In this document: positions 8,434 to 17,759 of the stretch, piece after piece | How positions within the stretch are numbered: the first letter of the stretch is position 1 | How the letters are laid out: every line of letters starts with the position of its first letter | NCBI RefSeq assembly: GCF_002355895.1 | Contig: NZ_AP017652.1 | Location: 901,001 to 965,000, forward strand | Reading direction: 5' to 3' | From: Streptococcus sp. NPS 308 | Lineage (GTDB): Bacteria; Bacillota; Bacilli; Lactobacillales; Streptococcaceae | DNA length: 64,000 nt | Position numbers and translations under genes: made by a program | The notes under the pieces: generated by a model | The model's input: only the letters and a program-made list of their open reading frames with translations | Told to the model about the DNA's origin: nothing | Databases searched by the model: none

Positions 8434-8805
8434 GTGATGATACTTTTTGTTTACCTAATCGTGGTAATCGTGATGATGTCAAAGCAGAAAAAAGAAGGGA
8501 AAGTAGTCTCAGGTTGGACTCGCTTCCTAGTTTATAGTTTATTGGTCCTTTCGTTAATCTCTCTATTAGCAGGTGTTTTGGCTCTTTCACTTGTCTTTAA
8601 TCCCTTAGTAGGATTTTACTATATGGAAGTTATAGGAATCATGTTAGAAATTGTTCATTTTGTCAATATGATGATTACTTTGGGTTTGATTTTATTGTCG
8701 GTAAGTATATACTTGGATAGTCAGAGAAACCAAGAACCAACTCCTCTTTCGCATCATGTAGTGAGACTCGGTGTTCACATTCTTTTGATTATTCTCATGC
8801 ATTAA
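8434..8805 (+). CDS. Small hydrophobic membrane protein
   Basis: A 123-aa protein with about four hydrophobic segments: residues 2-15, 28-52, 64-92 (long, possibly two) and 108-122. A short basic loop (SKQKKEGK) follows the first helix. No family recognised. It is a single-gene unit between divergent niaX and a bidirectional terminator, with GAGGAG upstream of the ATG. Confidence 0.65.
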   Translation: MMILFVYLIVVIVMMSKQKKEGKVVSGWTRFLVYSLLVLSLISLLAGVLALSLVFNPLVGFYYMEVIGIMLEIVHFVNMMITLGLILLSVSIYLDSQRNQEPTPLSHHVVRLGVHILLIILMH

Positions 8806-8812
8806 ATATGAA

Positions 8813-8850
8813 AACTCCACTTTCATTACGAAAGTGGAGTTGTTTTATTT
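8813..8850. terminator. Bidirectional rho-independent terminator
   Basis: The arms AACTCCACTTTC and GAAAGTGGAGTT form a 12-bp perfect stem around a five-base loop, with T-rich flanks on both strands. It serves the small membrane protein gene (plus) and the PanT-coaC-coaB transcript (minus). Confidence 0.88.
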
Positions 8851-9408
8851 TTTCAAGGTTTGTAAACGTGGGACAATTGCTACTGTTAGAACTGCAGAGA
8901 TGACAAGCTCAGCAATTGAGTTGGTTGAAATAACAGTTGCAAGGAGTTTTTGGATATTTCCATCGAAGACATTTCCAAAAAGGAAGAAGATTCCCCCAAG
9001 TACAAAGACTGTATTTGTAAGTGAACCAAGAGCTCCGGCAATGATGAGACCCGTTCTGTTTTTCAATAGTTTATAAACTAGATAAGGTGTCAGACCAATC
9101 AAAACGCGAGGGACAATAGCGATAATCGCAGAATAGATGTTTCCGTTCGGTACGAATGGAGAGAAGAGGTAGCTGGTTGGAAGGATTGTAATCGTGTTAA
9201 CCGTCAAGCTGAGTAGCCCCATCAAGAAACCGAGTGTAACACCAACTCGTGGGCCGTAAATAATACTTGCAATAATAACAGGAATATGCACGATAGTTGG
9301 TTTAATTGGGAATGGGAATAGATTAAATAAGAGTGAGCTCAGAAAGTGAATGACCAACATGGTCGCAAAAAAGATAGCAATCGGGGCAATATTAGAGCGT
9401 TTTTTCAT
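8845..9408 (-). CDS. ECF transporter S component, probably pantothenate (PanT)
   Basis: A 187-aa membrane protein with about six hydrophobic helices and the ECF S-component look: a basic N-terminus MKKRSN, then helices with conserved glycines such as IYGPRVGVTLGFLMGLLS. It overlaps coaC by 17 bases on the same strand. It is the last gene of a coaB-coaC-panT unit, so the substrate is most likely pantothenate, the precursor used by CoaB and CoaC. This agrees with the known assignment of PanT in streptococci, but the sequence alone does not prove substrate. It depends on a shared EcfAA'T module outside the window. Confidence 0.82.
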   Translation of the reverse strand: MKKRSNIAPIAIFFATMLVIHFLSSLLFNLFPFPIKPTIVHIPVIIASIIYGPRVGVTLGFLMGLLSLTVNTITILPTSYLFSPFVPNGNIYSAIIAIVPRVLIGLTPYLVYKLLKNRTGLIIAGALGSLTNTVFVLGGIFFLFGNVFDGNIQKLLATVISTNSIAELVISAVLTVAIVPRLQTLKK

Positions 9409-9943
9409 TGAGTGTTTCCTTTATTCTTTCTAAAATAATATCCAGGTCTGCCAAAGCTCCCCTTCCGTAGTCTCCACAAGCAAGTAAGGATTCTTTTGGA
9501 GAGATAAGCTTGTAACCATATGTTTCTAAAGTTTTAAGGTTTGTCTGAGTTGCCGGATGGTCATACATCTTTGTATTCATGGCTGGAGCTAAGAGTTTAG
9601 GGATGTGACTCGGTAGGGCAAGAGCCGTACTGGTCACCATATTATCCGCAAAACCGTGCGCAAGTTTGGCAATGGTATTAGCAGTAGCAGGGACAACGAT
9701 AAAAAGGTCTGTTTCTTTTCCTCTTTCGATATGATTGACTTGATCAGGATAGGGTTCCTGCATGACATCAAGGTGAACTGGATTTTGTGAGAGTACCTGT
9801 AGTGTCAAAGGCTGGATAAACTCTCTTGCCGCTTCGGTCATTAAGACAGTGACATCATGGCCTTGTTTTTTCAAAGAACTGACTAAATCAGCTGCTTTAT
9901 AGGAGGCAATGGAACCTGTCACTGCGATTAGAATGTTTGCCAT
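9392..9943 (-). CDS. coaC: Phosphopantothenoylcysteine decarboxylase
   Basis: A 183-aa flavoprotein of the HFCD family that converts 4'-phospho-N-pantothenoylcysteine to 4'-phosphopantetheine. Features are the N-terminal FMN-binding segment ITVTGSIASYKAADL-like (AVTGSIASYKAADLV, residues 7-21), the active-site His in HIERGKETD near 72, the ASANT-like motif PATANTIAKLAHGFADN near 85-100, and the PAMNTKM loop near 118 with the catalytic asparagine. In streptococci CoaC and CoaB are separate polypeptides rather than the fused enzyme of most bacteria. This copy ends within the PanT gene start (17-base overlap). Confidence 0.94.
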   Translation of the reverse strand: MANILIAVTGSIASYKAADLVSSLKKQGHDVTVLMTEAAREFIQPLTLQVLSQNPVHLDVMQEPYPDQVNHIERGKETDLFIVVPATANTIAKLAHGFADNMVTSTALALPSHIPKLLAPAMNTKMYDHPATQTNLKTLETYGYKLISPKESLLACGDYGRGALADLDIILERIKETLNEKTL

Positions 9944-9954
9944 GGCTTTCCTTT

Positions 9955-10644
9955 CTATGAATCGTAAGCATGAATTTTCTCAAGGAGAAGTTCTGCTATT
10001 TCTTCTTTGGTTTGAACGGTTTGAAGACGATCTTTCTCAACAAAGATTGCCCGATGCTGATATGCTGAGATTTGAGTCAGGTCATTTGCGATGATTATGT
10101 TAGCCTGGTTCTTGACAAGACTCTGTCTTGCAACTTCAATAAGATGATCTTCAGTAACATCAACCAACAGTTTGAAACCAATCAAATGAATAGAAGGATT
10201 CCACTCTTTGACTAGAGAGATGATTTTGGGTGTTTTTTTCAAAAATAAAACCTGCACCTCATCAGTTGAAGAAATCTTAGCTTCTTTATTTTTCTTATCT
10301 AATAATTCTTCCAGATTAGAACTCGTCTTAACTTCATCTAGTCCAGTCATATAAACAGGAGTGTAGTCAGAAACTGCCATCGAATGAATCAAGACCTGAT
10401 AATCTTGAACACACTCTTTCATTTCTAAAAGAAGATCATTCGTATTTTTGATTTCTAGAATGGTTAGATGGGGATGAGGTTCTGGCTTAAGAGCACTAGG
10501 AGTCGTAATCAGACAAACCTCATGACCAGTAGCAAGTAGGGTTTCGGTGATGATTTTCCCCAAGCGACCAGTCGAGTGATTCGTGATAGAGCGGACGCTA
10601 TCGATTGCTTCACTTGTACCGCCTGACGTAACTAAAATTTTCAT
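9955..10644 (-). CDS. coaB: Phosphopantothenate--cysteine ligase
   Basis: A 229-aa ligase joining cysteine to 4'-phosphopantothenate, using CTP in the bacterial enzymes described. The N-terminal nucleotide-binding loop VTSGGTSEAIDSVRSITNHSTG is visible at residues 4-25, along with IHSMAVSDYTP near 86-96, a lysine-rich mid-loop, and FKLLVDV near 180. The length fits the stand-alone type. coaB is the first gene of the unit; coaC starts 11 bases later. The short 3' genes and overlap indicate one transcript for CoA synthesis and pantothenate uptake. Confidence 0.93.
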   Translation of the reverse strand: MKILVTSGGTSEAIDSVRSITNHSTGRLGKIITETLLATGHEVCLITTPSALKPEPHPHLTILEIKNTNDLLLEMKECVQDYQVLIHSMAVSDYTPVYMTGLDEVKTSSNLEELLDKKNKEAKISSTDEVQVLFLKKTPKIISLVKEWNPSIHLIGFKLLVDVTEDHLIEVARQSLVKNQANIIIANDLTQISAYQHRAIFVEKDRLQTVQTKEEIAELLLEKIHAYDS

Positions 10645-10833
10645 AGGACTATTGTACCAAAAAATAAAATAGAATCAAAAGAAAGCGTTTGTTTTTTTAT
10701 CTAATTTTCCTGCAAGATTATAGTTTTTGGCTATAAAAACTTATAAAAAGTAGAAAAGATGACTAAAATTGGACTTAAAACTTGATGTTTATAAACTTTA
10801 CTAAGCTTTTTGTATGTGAAAAAACTTTTTTTG

Positions 10834-10842
10834 TGTTATAAT
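10834..10842 (+). promoter_or_regulatory. fhs extended -10 promoter
   Basis: GTGTTATAAT, with a TG one base before TATAAT (10837-10842), lies 33 bases before the fhs ATG. The intergenic stretch from coaB is AT-rich. I see no riboswitch in it. Confidence 0.65.
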
Positions 10843-10875
10843 GAGTTATCATATTAGAGGTTAGAGGAGTTTGCT

Positions 10876-12546
10876 ATGAAAACAGATATTGAAATCGCAC
10901 AGAGTATTGAGTTGAAGCCAATCGTGGATGTTGTGGAGAAACTTGGGATTTCTTACGATGATTTGGAGTTGTATGGAAAGTACAAGGCTAAGCTCAGCTT
11001 TGATAAAATTCGAGCAGTTGAGAGCAATCCAGTTGGGAAATTGATCTTGGTTACTGCCATCAACCCAACACCTGCTGGTGAAGGGAAGTCAACCATTACC
11101 ATCGGTCTTGCAGATGCCTTAAACAAAATCGGCAAGAAAACCATGATTGCCATTCGCGAACCGTCACTTGGTCCAGTAATGGGGATTAAGGGTGGTGCCG
11201 CTGGTGGTGGTTATGCGCAAGTTCTTCCAATGGAAGACATCAACCTCCACTTTACTGGGGATATGCATGCCATTACAACTGCTAACAATGCCCTTTCTGC
11301 ATTGATTGACAACCACTTGCACCAAGGAAATGAGCTGGGAATTGACCAACGTCGTATTATTTGGAAGCGTGTTGTAGACTTAAACGACCGTGCTCTTCGC
11401 CATGTGACTGTTGGTCTTGGCGGTCCTCTAAATGGTATTCCACGTGAGGATGGTTTTGATATTACAGTTGCTTCTGAAATCATGGCGATTTTGTGCTTGG
11501 CGACGGACATCGAGGACTTGAAACGCCGTTTGGCGAATATCGTTATCGGATATCGTTACGACCGTACTCCTGTTTCTGTAGGTGATTTGAAGGTTGAAGG
11601 TGCCTTGGCTTTGATCTTGAAAGATGCCATTAAACCGAACTTGGTTCAGACAATTTATGGTACACCTGCCTTTGTACATGGTGGTCCATTTGCCAACATT
11701 GCTCATGGATGTAACTCTGTTTTGGCAACAAGCACTGCCCTTCGCTTGGCTGATTATACTGTTACTGAAGCTGGTTTTGGTGCAGACCTTGGCGCTGAGA
11801 AATTCCTTGATATCAAGACACCAAACTTGCCAACTTCTCCAGATGCGGTAGTCATTGTTGCAACCCTCCGTGCTCTTAAGATGAATGGTGGTGTGGCTAA
11901 AGATGCTTTGACAGAGGAAAATGTTGAGGCGGTTCGTGCAGGTTTTGCCAACTTGAAACGCCACGTTGAGAACATCCGTAAATTTGGAGTGCCTGCAGTT
12001 GTTGCGATTAACGAATTTGTTTCTGATACTGAAGCTGAAATCGCAGCCTTGAAAGAACTCTGTGCTTCTATTGATGTGCCAGTTGAACTAGCAAGTGTCT
12101 GGGCTGATGGCGCAGAAGGAGGAGTAGCGCTTGCTGAAACGGTTGTTAAGACTATCGTTGAAAACCCAGCTAACTATAAACGTTTGTATGACAATGACCT
12201 TTCTGTTCAAGAAAAGATTGAAAAGATTGTTACTGAAATCTACCGTGGTAGCAAAGTGAACTTTGAGAAGAAAGCTCAAACGCAAATTGCCCAAATCGTT
12301 CAAAATGGTTGGAATAAATTGCCAATCTGTATGGCTAAAACTCAGTACAGTTTCTCTGATAATCCAAATGCACTTGGAGCCCCAGAAAACTTTGAAATTA
12401 CCATTCGTGAATTGGTACCAAAATTAGGTGCAGGCTTCATCGTTGCCTTAACTGGTGATGTCATGACCATGCCAGGACTTCCAAAACGACCAGCAGCTCT
12501 CAACATGGATGTTGAAAGTGACGGAACCGTTCTAGGATTGTTCTAA
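10876..12546 (+). CDS. fhs: Formate--tetrahydrofolate ligase
   Basis: A 556-aa full-length enzyme that makes 10-formyl-tetrahydrofolate from formate, THF and ATP and so feeds purine synthesis and formyl-Met-tRNA. The P-loop [14 protein letters not shown] lies at about residues 65-78. The conserved stretch [11 protein letters not shown] is near 114, DLNDRALR near 169, the family signature [14 protein letters not shown] near 267-281, and [18 protein letters not shown] near the C-terminus. GAGGAG upstream supports the ATG. It is monocistronic, with its own promoter and a terminator at 12564. Confidence 0.97.
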   Translation: MKTDIEIAQSIELKPIVDVVEKLGISYDDLELYGKYKAKLSFDKIRAVESNPVGKLILVTAINPTPAGEGKSTITIGLADALNKIGKKTMIAIREPSLGPVMGIKGGAAGGGYAQVLPMEDINLHFTGDMHAITTANNALSALIDNHLHQGNELGIDQRRIIWKRVVDLNDRALRHVTVGLGGPLNGIPREDGFDITVASEIMAILCLATDIEDLKRRLANIVIGYRYDRTPVSVGDLKVEGALALILKDAIKPNLVQTIYGTPAFVHGGPFANIAHGCNSVLATSTALRLADYTVTEAGFGADLGAEKFLDIKTPNLPTSPDAVVIVATLRALKMNGGVAKDALTEENVEAVRAGFANLKRHVENIRKFGVPAVVAINEFVSDTEAEIAALKELCASIDVPVELASVWADGAEGGVALAETVVKTIVENPANYKRLYDNDLSVQEKIEKIVTEIYRGSKVNFEKKAQTQIAQIVQNGWNKLPICMAKTQYSFSDNPNALGAPENFEITIRELVPKLGAGFIVALTGDVMTMPGLPKRPAALNMDVESDGTVLGLF

Positions 12547-12563
12547 GATTTAGATGATATTAA

Positions 12564-12595
12564 AAGAGTTTGGAAATGCTATCCAAGCTCTTTTT
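12564..12595 (+). terminator. fhs terminator
   Basis: The stem AAGAGTTTGG / CCAAGCTCTT (one G-T pair) is followed by five T. Confidence 0.85.
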
Positions 12596-12706
12596 CCTGT
12601 CAAAGAATAACCTCAATTTCATTTGAAAAATACATGTTTTGTAAGCACTGATGAAAATTTGGCTTATCAAAGTGTTCTCTGTAAAGTTTCTATTTTACCT
12701 GATTTC

Positions 12707-12715
12707 TGATATAAT
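12707..12715 (+). promoter_or_regulatory. pcrA extended -10 promoter
   Basis: TGATATAAT is an extended -10 located 34 bases before the pcrA ATG. Confidence 0.6.
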
Positions 12716-12748
12716 AGAAACATTGACTTCAAGAGTAAGGAAGAGAAG

Positions 12749-15037
12749 ATGAACGCATTATTGAATGGAATGAATGACCGTCAGGCTGAGGCGGTGCAAA
12801 CGACAGAAGGCCCCTTGTTAATCATGGCGGGGGCTGGCTCTGGAAAGACTCGTGTTTTGACCCACCGTATTGCTTATTTGATTGATGAAAAAATGGTCAA
12901 TCCTTGGAATATCTTGGCCATTACCTTTACCAACAAGGCTGCGCGTGAGATGAAAGAGCGTGCTTATGGTCTTAATCCAGCTACTCAAGACTGTCTAATT
13001 GCGACTTTTCACTCCATGTGTGTTCGTATTCTGCGTCGTGATGCAGATCATATCGGCTACAATCGTAATTTCACTATTGTAGATCCTGGTGAACAGCGAA
13101 CCCTCATGAAACGAATCCTCAAGCAATTAAACTTGGACCCTAAAAAATGGAATGAACGAACTATTTTGGGGACTATTTCCAATGCTAAGAATGACTTGAT
13201 TGATGATGTGGCTTATGCTGCCCAAGCTGGAGATATGTACACGCAAATCGTGGCCCAGTGTTACACAGCCTATCAGAAAGAGCTTCGTCAGTCTGAGTCC
13301 CTTGACTTTGATGATTTAATCATGTTGACCCTGCGTCTTTTTGATCAAAATCCTGATGTCTTGACCTACTACCAGCAGAAGTTCCAATACATTCACGTGG
13401 ATGAGTACCAAGATACCAACCATGCCCAGTACCAATTAGTCAAACTCTTGGCATCTCGCTTTAAAAATATCTGTGTAGTTGGAGATGCTGACCAGTCCAT
13501 CTACGGTTGGCGTGGTGCGGATATGCAAAATATCTTAGATTTTGAGAAAGACTATCCCAAAGCCAAGGTTGTCTTGTTAGAAGAAAACTATCGCTCAACC
13601 AAAACCATTCTCCAAGCCGCCAATGATGTCATTAAAAATAATAAAAATCGTTGTCCTAAGAATCTCTGGACTCAGAATGCTGATGGGGAGCAGATTATTT
13701 ACTATCGTGCAAATGACGAACAAGATGAGGCTGTTTTTGTAGCCAAAACCATTGATGAACTTGGTCGTAGCCAAAACTTTCTTCACAAAGACTTTGCAGT
13801 TCTTTATCGGACTAATGCGCAATCTCGTACTATTGAGGAGGCCCTCCTCAAGTCTAATATCCCTTATACTATGGTTGGTGGGACCAAGTTCTACAGTCGT
13901 AAGGAAATCCGTGACATTATCGCTTATCTTAACCTCATTGCCAATCTGAGTGACAATATCAGTTTTGAGCGCATTATCAACGAGCCGAAACGTGGAATTG
14001 GGCCAGGTACTGTTGAGAAAATTCGCGACTTTGCTAATATGCAAGATATGTCTATGCTGGATGCTTCAGCAAATATCATGTTATCTGGTATCAAGGGTAA
14101 GGCAGCCCAGTCTATCTGGGAGTTTGCCAATATGATTTTGGATTTGCGAGAGCAACTGGATCAATTAAGCATAACAGAGTTGGTTGAAGCAGTTCTTGAA
14201 AAAACAGGTTATGTCGAGATTCTTAATACCCAAGCAACCTTAGAAAGCAAGGCTCGGGTTGAGAATATCGAAGAGTTCCTATCTGTTACAAAGAATTTTG
14301 ACGACAATCCTGATAGTCAAGAAGAAACAGGTTTGGATAAACTCAGTCGTTTCTTGAATGACTTAGCCTTGATTGCGGATACGGACTCTGGTAGTCAGGA
14401 AACATCGGAAGTGACCTTGATGACCTTGCATGCTGCTAAGGGGCTTGAGTTTCCAGTCGTCTTTATCATCGGGATGGAGGAAAATGTCTTTCCTCTTAGT
14501 CGAGCAGCTGAGGATCCTGATGAGCTGGAAGAAGAGCGCCGTTTGGCCTATGTCGGTATTACGCGTGCTGAAAAAATCCTCTATCTAACCAATGCCAACT
14601 CTCGATTACTGTTTGGGAAGACCAACTATAACCGTCCAACACGTTTCATCAATGAAATCAGTTCGGACTTACTTGAATATCAAGGCTTGGCTCGACCAGC
14701 TAACACCAGTTTCAAGGCTTCTTATAGCAGTGGTGGGATTGCTTTCGGTCAAGGTATGAGCTTAGCTCAGGCGCTTCAAGAACGGAAACGCAAGGCTGCA
14801 CCAAGCTCTATCCAGTCAAGTAGTCTCCCGTTTGGACAATATACAGCTGGAAATAAAACTGATACGAGCGATACCAACTGGTCTATTGGTGACATTGCCC
14901 TTCACAAGAAATGGGGAGAAGGCACTGTTCTGGAGGTCTCAGGTAGTGGCGATACGCAGGAACTGAAAATCAATTTCCCAGAAGTGGGGCTGAAAAAACT
15001 CCTAGCCAGTGTTGCTCCAATTGAGAAAAAAATCTAA
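12749..15037 (+). CDS. pcrA: ATP-dependent DNA helicase PcrA
   Basis: A 762-aa superfamily 1A 3'-to-5' helicase (UvrD/PcrA) for excision repair, replication of damaged or plasmid templates, and removal of recombinases. Visible motifs are the Q motif LNDRQ-like (GMNDRQAEAV, 8-17), Walker A GAGSGKTRVL near 28-37, motif Ia AITFTNKAAREMKER near 58-72, motif II VDEYQDTNHAQY near 218, motif III GDADQSIYGWRGAD near 247-260, motif IV ENYRST near 280, motif V TLHAAKGLEFPVVF near 558 and motif VI ERRLAYVGITRAE near 600. The C-terminal basic and Tudor-like tail is the part that contacts RNA polymerase in PcrA proteins. Confidence 0.97.
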   Translation: MNALLNGMNDRQAEAVQTTEGPLLIMAGAGSGKTRVLTHRIAYLIDEKMVNPWNILAITFTNKAAREMKERAYGLNPATQDCLIATFHSMCVRILRRDADHIGYNRNFTIVDPGEQRTLMKRILKQLNLDPKKWNERTILGTISNAKNDLIDDVAYAAQAGDMYTQIVAQCYTAYQKELRQSESLDFDDLIMLTLRLFDQNPDVLTYYQQKFQYIHVDEYQDTNHAQYQLVKLLASRFKNICVVGDADQSIYGWRGADMQNILDFEKDYPKAKVVLLEENYRSTKTILQAANDVIKNNKNRCPKNLWTQNADGEQIIYYRANDEQDEAVFVAKTIDELGRSQNFLHKDFAVLYRTNAQSRTIEEALLKSNIPYTMVGGTKFYSRKEIRDIIAYLNLIANLSDNISFERIINEPKRGIGPGTVEKIRDFANMQDMSMLDASANIMLSGIKGKAAQSIWEFANMILDLREQLDQLSITELVEAVLEKTGYVEILNTQATLESKARVENIEEFLSVTKNFDDNPDSQEETGLDKLSRFLNDLALIADTDSGSQETSEVTLMTLHAAKGLEFPVVFIIGMEENVFPLSRAAEDPDELEEERRLAYVGITRAEKILYLTNANSRLLFGKTNYNRPTRFINEISSDLLEYQGLARPANTSFKASYSSGGIAFGQGMSLAQALQERKRKAAPSSIQSSSLPFGQYTAGNKTDTSDTNWSIGDIALHKKWGEGTVLEVSGSGDTQELKINFPEVGLKKLLASVAPIEKKI

Positions 15038-15043
15038 TTTTCC

Positions 15044-15079
15044 ATCCTTCTCACGAATAATAAAGTGAGGAGGATTTTT
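15044..15079 (+). terminator. pcrA terminator hairpin that contains the radC ribosome-binding site
   Basis: The arms ATCCTTCTCAC (15044-15054) and GTGAGGAGGAT (15065-15075) form an 11-bp stem with one G-T pair, followed by a T run. The right arm holds the AGGAGG of radC, whose ATG is at 15080. The same hairpin can therefore end the pcrA transcript and hide the radC start site on read-through RNA. Confidence 0.75.
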
Positions 15080-15760
15080 ATGTACAGCATTTCATTCCAA
15101 GAAGATTCACTTTTGCCTAGAGAAAGACTGGTTAAAGAAGGAGTAGAGGCACTGAGCAATCAAGAATTGCTAGCTATACTACTCAGAACCGGAACGCGTA
15201 AGGCTAATGTTTTTGAAATTGCCCAAAAAGTGTTGAATAGTCTCAACAGTCTAACTGATTTGAAAAAAATGACCCTGCAGGAATTGCAGAGTCTGTCTGG
15301 TATTGGACGCATTAAAGCTATTGAACTACAAGCAGTGATTGAACTGGGGAATCGCATTCACAAGCATGAAACCCTTGAGATGGAAAGTATTCTCAGCAGT
15401 CAAAAGCTAGCTAAAAAAATGCAACAGGAACTTGGCGAAAAAAAACAAGAGCACCTAGTGGCGCTCTATCTCAATACTCAAAATCAAATCATTCATCAGC
15501 AGACTATCTTTATCGGATCGGCGACACGTAGCATTGCTGAACCGAGGGAAATCCTTCACTATGCCATCAAGCATATGGCGACTTCTGTTATTTTAGTCCA
15601 CAATCATCCTTCAGGTGCAGTAGCACCTAGCCGAAATGATGATCATGTAACCAAGTTAGTCAAGGAAGCCTGTGAACTAATGGGACTGGTGTTTCTGGAT
15701 CATCTGATTGTCTCTCACTCTGATTACTTTAGTTACCGTGAAAAGACTGATCTGATTTAA
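15080..15760 (+). CDS. radC: RadC family JAB domain protein
   Basis: A 226-aa RadC protein. The N-terminal helix-hairpin-helix part (about residues 1-100, with [12 protein letters not shown]) precedes a JAMM/MPN+ metalloprotease-like domain. That domain has the signature [16 protein letters not shown] near 176-191 and an upstream Glu in IAEPREI. Its biochemical role is unsettled; a repair function originally proposed for radC was not upheld. The start is ATG 15080 with AGGAGG six bases before. A GTG at 15065 lies inside the hairpin and is not preferred. The stop overlaps the convergent amidotransferase gene by four bases. Confidence 0.93.
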   Translation: MYSISFQEDSLLPRERLVKEGVEALSNQELLAILLRTGTRKANVFEIAQKVLNSLNSLTDLKKMTLQELQSLSGIGRIKAIELQAVIELGNRIHKHETLEMESILSSQKLAKKMQQELGEKKQEHLVALYLNTQNQIIHQQTIFIGSATRSIAEPREILHYAIKHMATSVILVHNHPSGAVAPSRNDDHVTKLVKEACELMGLVFLDHLIVSHSDYFSYREKTDLI

Positions 15761-16446
15761 AGTTCATTAACAACATAGTCAAATAGTGTTTTATCCTTGG
15801 GGCGATTTTCAAATAGAAATTCTGGATGCCATTGGACGCCGAGAAATGGGATGTCATCTGTTGTTACGACTGCCTCGATAATCCTATCCTTGGGATCATA
15901 GGCCACAACCTTTAAATTTGGAGCCAAATTCTTGATACTCTGATGGTGGAAGGAGTTAATATGAGAGATTTCTCCGTAAATTTCTCTGAGAACAGTATCT
16001 GGTTCGGTAAGAAGTCGCTGGGTAGTGTATTCGGCTGAACAATCCTGCCAGTGGTCTTCGATATCTTGATGAAGTGTGCCTCCCATGGCAACATTAAAAA
16101 GCTGGGTACCACGACAAACAGAAAAAATCGGTTTTTTCTGCTGGATAGCTTCTTTGATAAGAGCTAGTTCAAAGATATCCCTTTGTAAATGGTAGTCATC
16201 GCTGTCAATTATTTTTGTCTCACCATAGAATTTTGGATCGACATTTTGCCCACCAGTTAGGATGAGTTTATCAATCATACTGATATAGTAATGTGCCATT
16301 TCTTGGTCACCAATCGGAAGGATAATGGGAATTCCGCCAGCGTCCTTGACTCCTTCAACAAAGCCTTTTGCTGCATAGCTCATCATGATGTCATCATCTG
16401 GATGAGCTTTTTCATTTCCTGTAATCCCAATAACTGGTTTATTCAT
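15757..16446 (-). CDS. Class I glutamine amidotransferase-like hydrolase (peptidase C26 type)
   Basis: A 229-aa protein of the gamma-glutamyl-gamma-aminobutyrate hydrolase (PuuD) family. The nucleophile Cys is in [16 protein letters not shown] near residue 110, the catalytic His and Glu in VQWHPEF near 209, and the [11 protein letters not shown] oxyanion region near 62. It is expected to cleave a gamma-glutamyl amide, but the substrate is unknown; GABA catabolism genes are absent here. It lies downstream of rex on the same strand (15-base gap), so it probably shares the rex transcript. Confidence 0.88.
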   Translation of the reverse strand: MNKPVIGITGNEKAHPDDDIMMSYAAKGFVEGVKDAGGIPIILPIGDQEMAHYYISMIDKLILTGGQNVDPKFYGETKIIDSDDYHLQRDIFELALIKEAIQQKKPIFSVCRGTQLFNVAMGGTLHQDIEDHWQDCSAEYTTQRLLTEPDTVLREIYGEISHINSFHHQSIKNLAPNLKVVAYDPKDRIIEAVVTTDDIPFLGVQWHPEFLFENRPKDKTLFDYVVNEL

Positions 16447-16461
16447 AAATGCTTTCGCTTT

Positions 16462-17103
16462 CTAATCCTCTTTTCGCATAAAATAGAGGAGAGTTTGGAG
16501 TTCACTTGTCAAATCAACGTACTGAACGACCACATCTTTTGGAAGGTGCAGGTGGACAGGAGAAAAACTGAGAATACCTTTTACACCAGCATCAACCAAG
16601 AGGTTGGCTACTTCTTGAGATTTGACACTTGGAACAGTTAGGATAGCAGTTTTAACGTCTGCGTCCTTAATCTTTTCCTTGATTTGAGATATACCATAGA
16701 TGGGAATCCCATCAGCAGTCTCAGTACCAACTTCAGGATGGTCATCCAGGTCAAAGGCCATGATAATCTTCATTTTGTTGCGCTCGTGGAAGCGGTAGTG
16801 GAGAAGGGCATGCCCCATATTACCAATCCCAACCAACATAACATTGGTGATGGAGTTATCATTTAGGAGGTCAGCAAAAAACGTCATGAGTTTTTTAACA
16901 TCATAACCAAATCCACGTCTTCCTAGTTCACCAAAGTAGGAAAAATCACGACGGACGGTCGCCGAATCGATACCGATAGCCTCTGCAATTTGTTTAGAGT
17001 TGGCACGTTCGATTTTTTCTGCATGAAATCTCTTGAAAATTCGATAGTAAAGTGAGAGTCTTTTTGCTGTTGCTTTTGGAATAGCAGACTGTTTTTCTTT
17101 CAC
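16462..17103 (-). CDS. rex: Redox-sensing transcriptional repressor Rex
   Basis: A 213-aa NADH/NAD+ sensor that represses fermentation and NADH-oxidising genes when NADH is low. The winged-helix N-terminus (residues about 10-75; [16 protein letters not shown] and [23 protein letters not shown]) is the standard Rex DNA-binding domain. The Rossmann domain has [13 protein letters not shown] (about 91-103), and the C-terminal swapped helix ends in LQTLLYFM. A candidate Rex operator overlaps its own -35 (17143-17160). Neighbouring amidotransferase 15757 probably shares its transcript. Confidence 0.96.
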   Translation of the reverse strand: MKEKQSAIPKATAKRLSLYYRIFKRFHAEKIERANSKQIAEAIGIDSATVRRDFSYFGELGRRGFGYDVKKLMTFFADLLNDNSITNVMLVGIGNMGHALLHYRFHERNKMKIIMAFDLDDHPEVGTETADGIPIYGISQIKEKIKDADVKTAILTVPSVKSQEVANLLVDAGVKGILSFSPVHLHLPKDVVVQYVDLTSELQTLLYFMRKED

Positions 17104-17142
17104 AAAATCACAACCTTTCTATTCTTCTATTTTATAGAATCA

Positions 17143-17160
17143 TTGTGAAAAAATCAACAA
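17143..17160 (-). promoter_or_regulatory. Candidate Rex operator in the rex promoter
   Basis: On the plus strand the site reads TTGTGA-AAAAAT-CAACAA, with the TTGTGA-n6-TCACAA spacing of Rex operators and two mismatches in the right half. On the minus strand it overlaps the -35 TTGTTG, which is 18 bases from -10 TATAAA (17131-17136), so binding would block rex transcription. Confidence 0.55.
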
Positions 17161-17166
17161 AAATAA

Positions 17167-17193
17167 GAAAAAACTAAGAAAATTCTTAGTTTT
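17167..17193 (-). terminator. Terminator of the prs-iscS-DUF1831-DUF4649 transcript
   Basis: On the minus strand, AAAACTAAGAA / TTCTTAGTTTT is followed by a T run. The left arm overlaps the TAA stop of the DUF4649 gene. Confidence 0.8.
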
Positions 17194-17401
17194 TATCTAA
17201 AAAATGAACTTGTGATAGAAATCGATAGAGATCTCCGACTAAACCTTGGTAGATTACTTTATCATGAAAGGTTAAAGAGGTTACCAGAAATGTATCTGGT
17301 AGCGTTACGCATCCTGATAGGGATAACATGAGCTCATCGTAGTCAGTGTATTCAAGTATGCGCTCAATTTGGTAACTATCTAGGTAGGTGAGACGATACA
17401 T
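17186..17401 (-). CDS. DUF4649 family protein
   Basis: A 71-aa small soluble protein of unknown function (MYRLTYLDSYQIERILEY…), recalled as the DUF4649 family found beside the DUF1831/cysteine desulfurase genes in streptococci. There is no catalytic motif or membrane segment. It is the last gene of the unit, six bases after DUF1831, and its stop codon is inside the terminator stem. Co-expression with the desulfurase hints at, but does not show, a role in sulfur transfer. Confidence 0.8.
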   Translation of the reverse strand: MYRLTYLDSYQIERILEYTDYDELMLSLSGCVTLPDTFLVTSLTFHDKVIYQGLVGDLYRFLSQVHFLDKN

Positions 17402-17407
17402 GAGGCC

Positions 17408-17755
17408 TTATCTTTCCTCTTTAGTGAAAATCCCACGTTCTACAAGACTATCCATGAGGAAGTAGAATTTTTCTTGGTGGATATGGTGATCATCTGATTT
17501 AAAGATATCTACCAATCGAAGACCGGACTTATCAGTAATATTGAGTTTAACACCTGTAAGGTCTTTATTGATGATGATTTTTAGTTTGAAACCTTCACCA
17601 CTATTAGGTACTTTCTCAAGTAGACGAGTCAGTTCGTAGTTTCCTACTTTTGTTTCAAAGAAAGTATTGTCTTTCAGTGTGAACTTTTTAACAGTTGGAC
17701 TAAGTGTATAGTTGTAGCGACAGTTTTGTAGTTTAATGGTTTTTTCGAATGCCAT
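17408..17755 (-). CDS. DUF1831 domain protein
   Basis: A 115-aa soluble protein of the DUF1831 family (MAFEKTIKLQNCRYNYTLSP…), rich in beta-strand-forming stretches and without recognised active-site residues. The start is set at ATG 17755 with GGAG about nine bases upstream. An in-frame TTG at 17770 would overlap the desulfurase end and the ribosome site. The gene is repeatedly found next to a class V aminotransferase in lactic acid bacteria, so it may assist that enzyme. Confidence 0.85.
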   Translation of the reverse strand: MAFEKTIKLQNCRYNYTLSPTVKKFTLKDNTFFETKVGNYELTRLLEKVPNSGEGFKLKIIINKDLTGVKLNITDKSGLRLVDIFKSDDHHIHQEKFYFLMDSLVERGIFTKEER

Positions 17756-17759
17756 TAGT

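Noticed and set aside
10680..10700. cre-like site upstream of fhs (AGAAAGCGTTTGTT)
   Set aside because: The fixed CA at the 3' end is missing and the distance to the promoter is large.
11428..11964. Antisense reading frame of 178 codons in fhs
   Set aside because: Falls wholly inside conserved fhs sequence and has no start signal; shadow.
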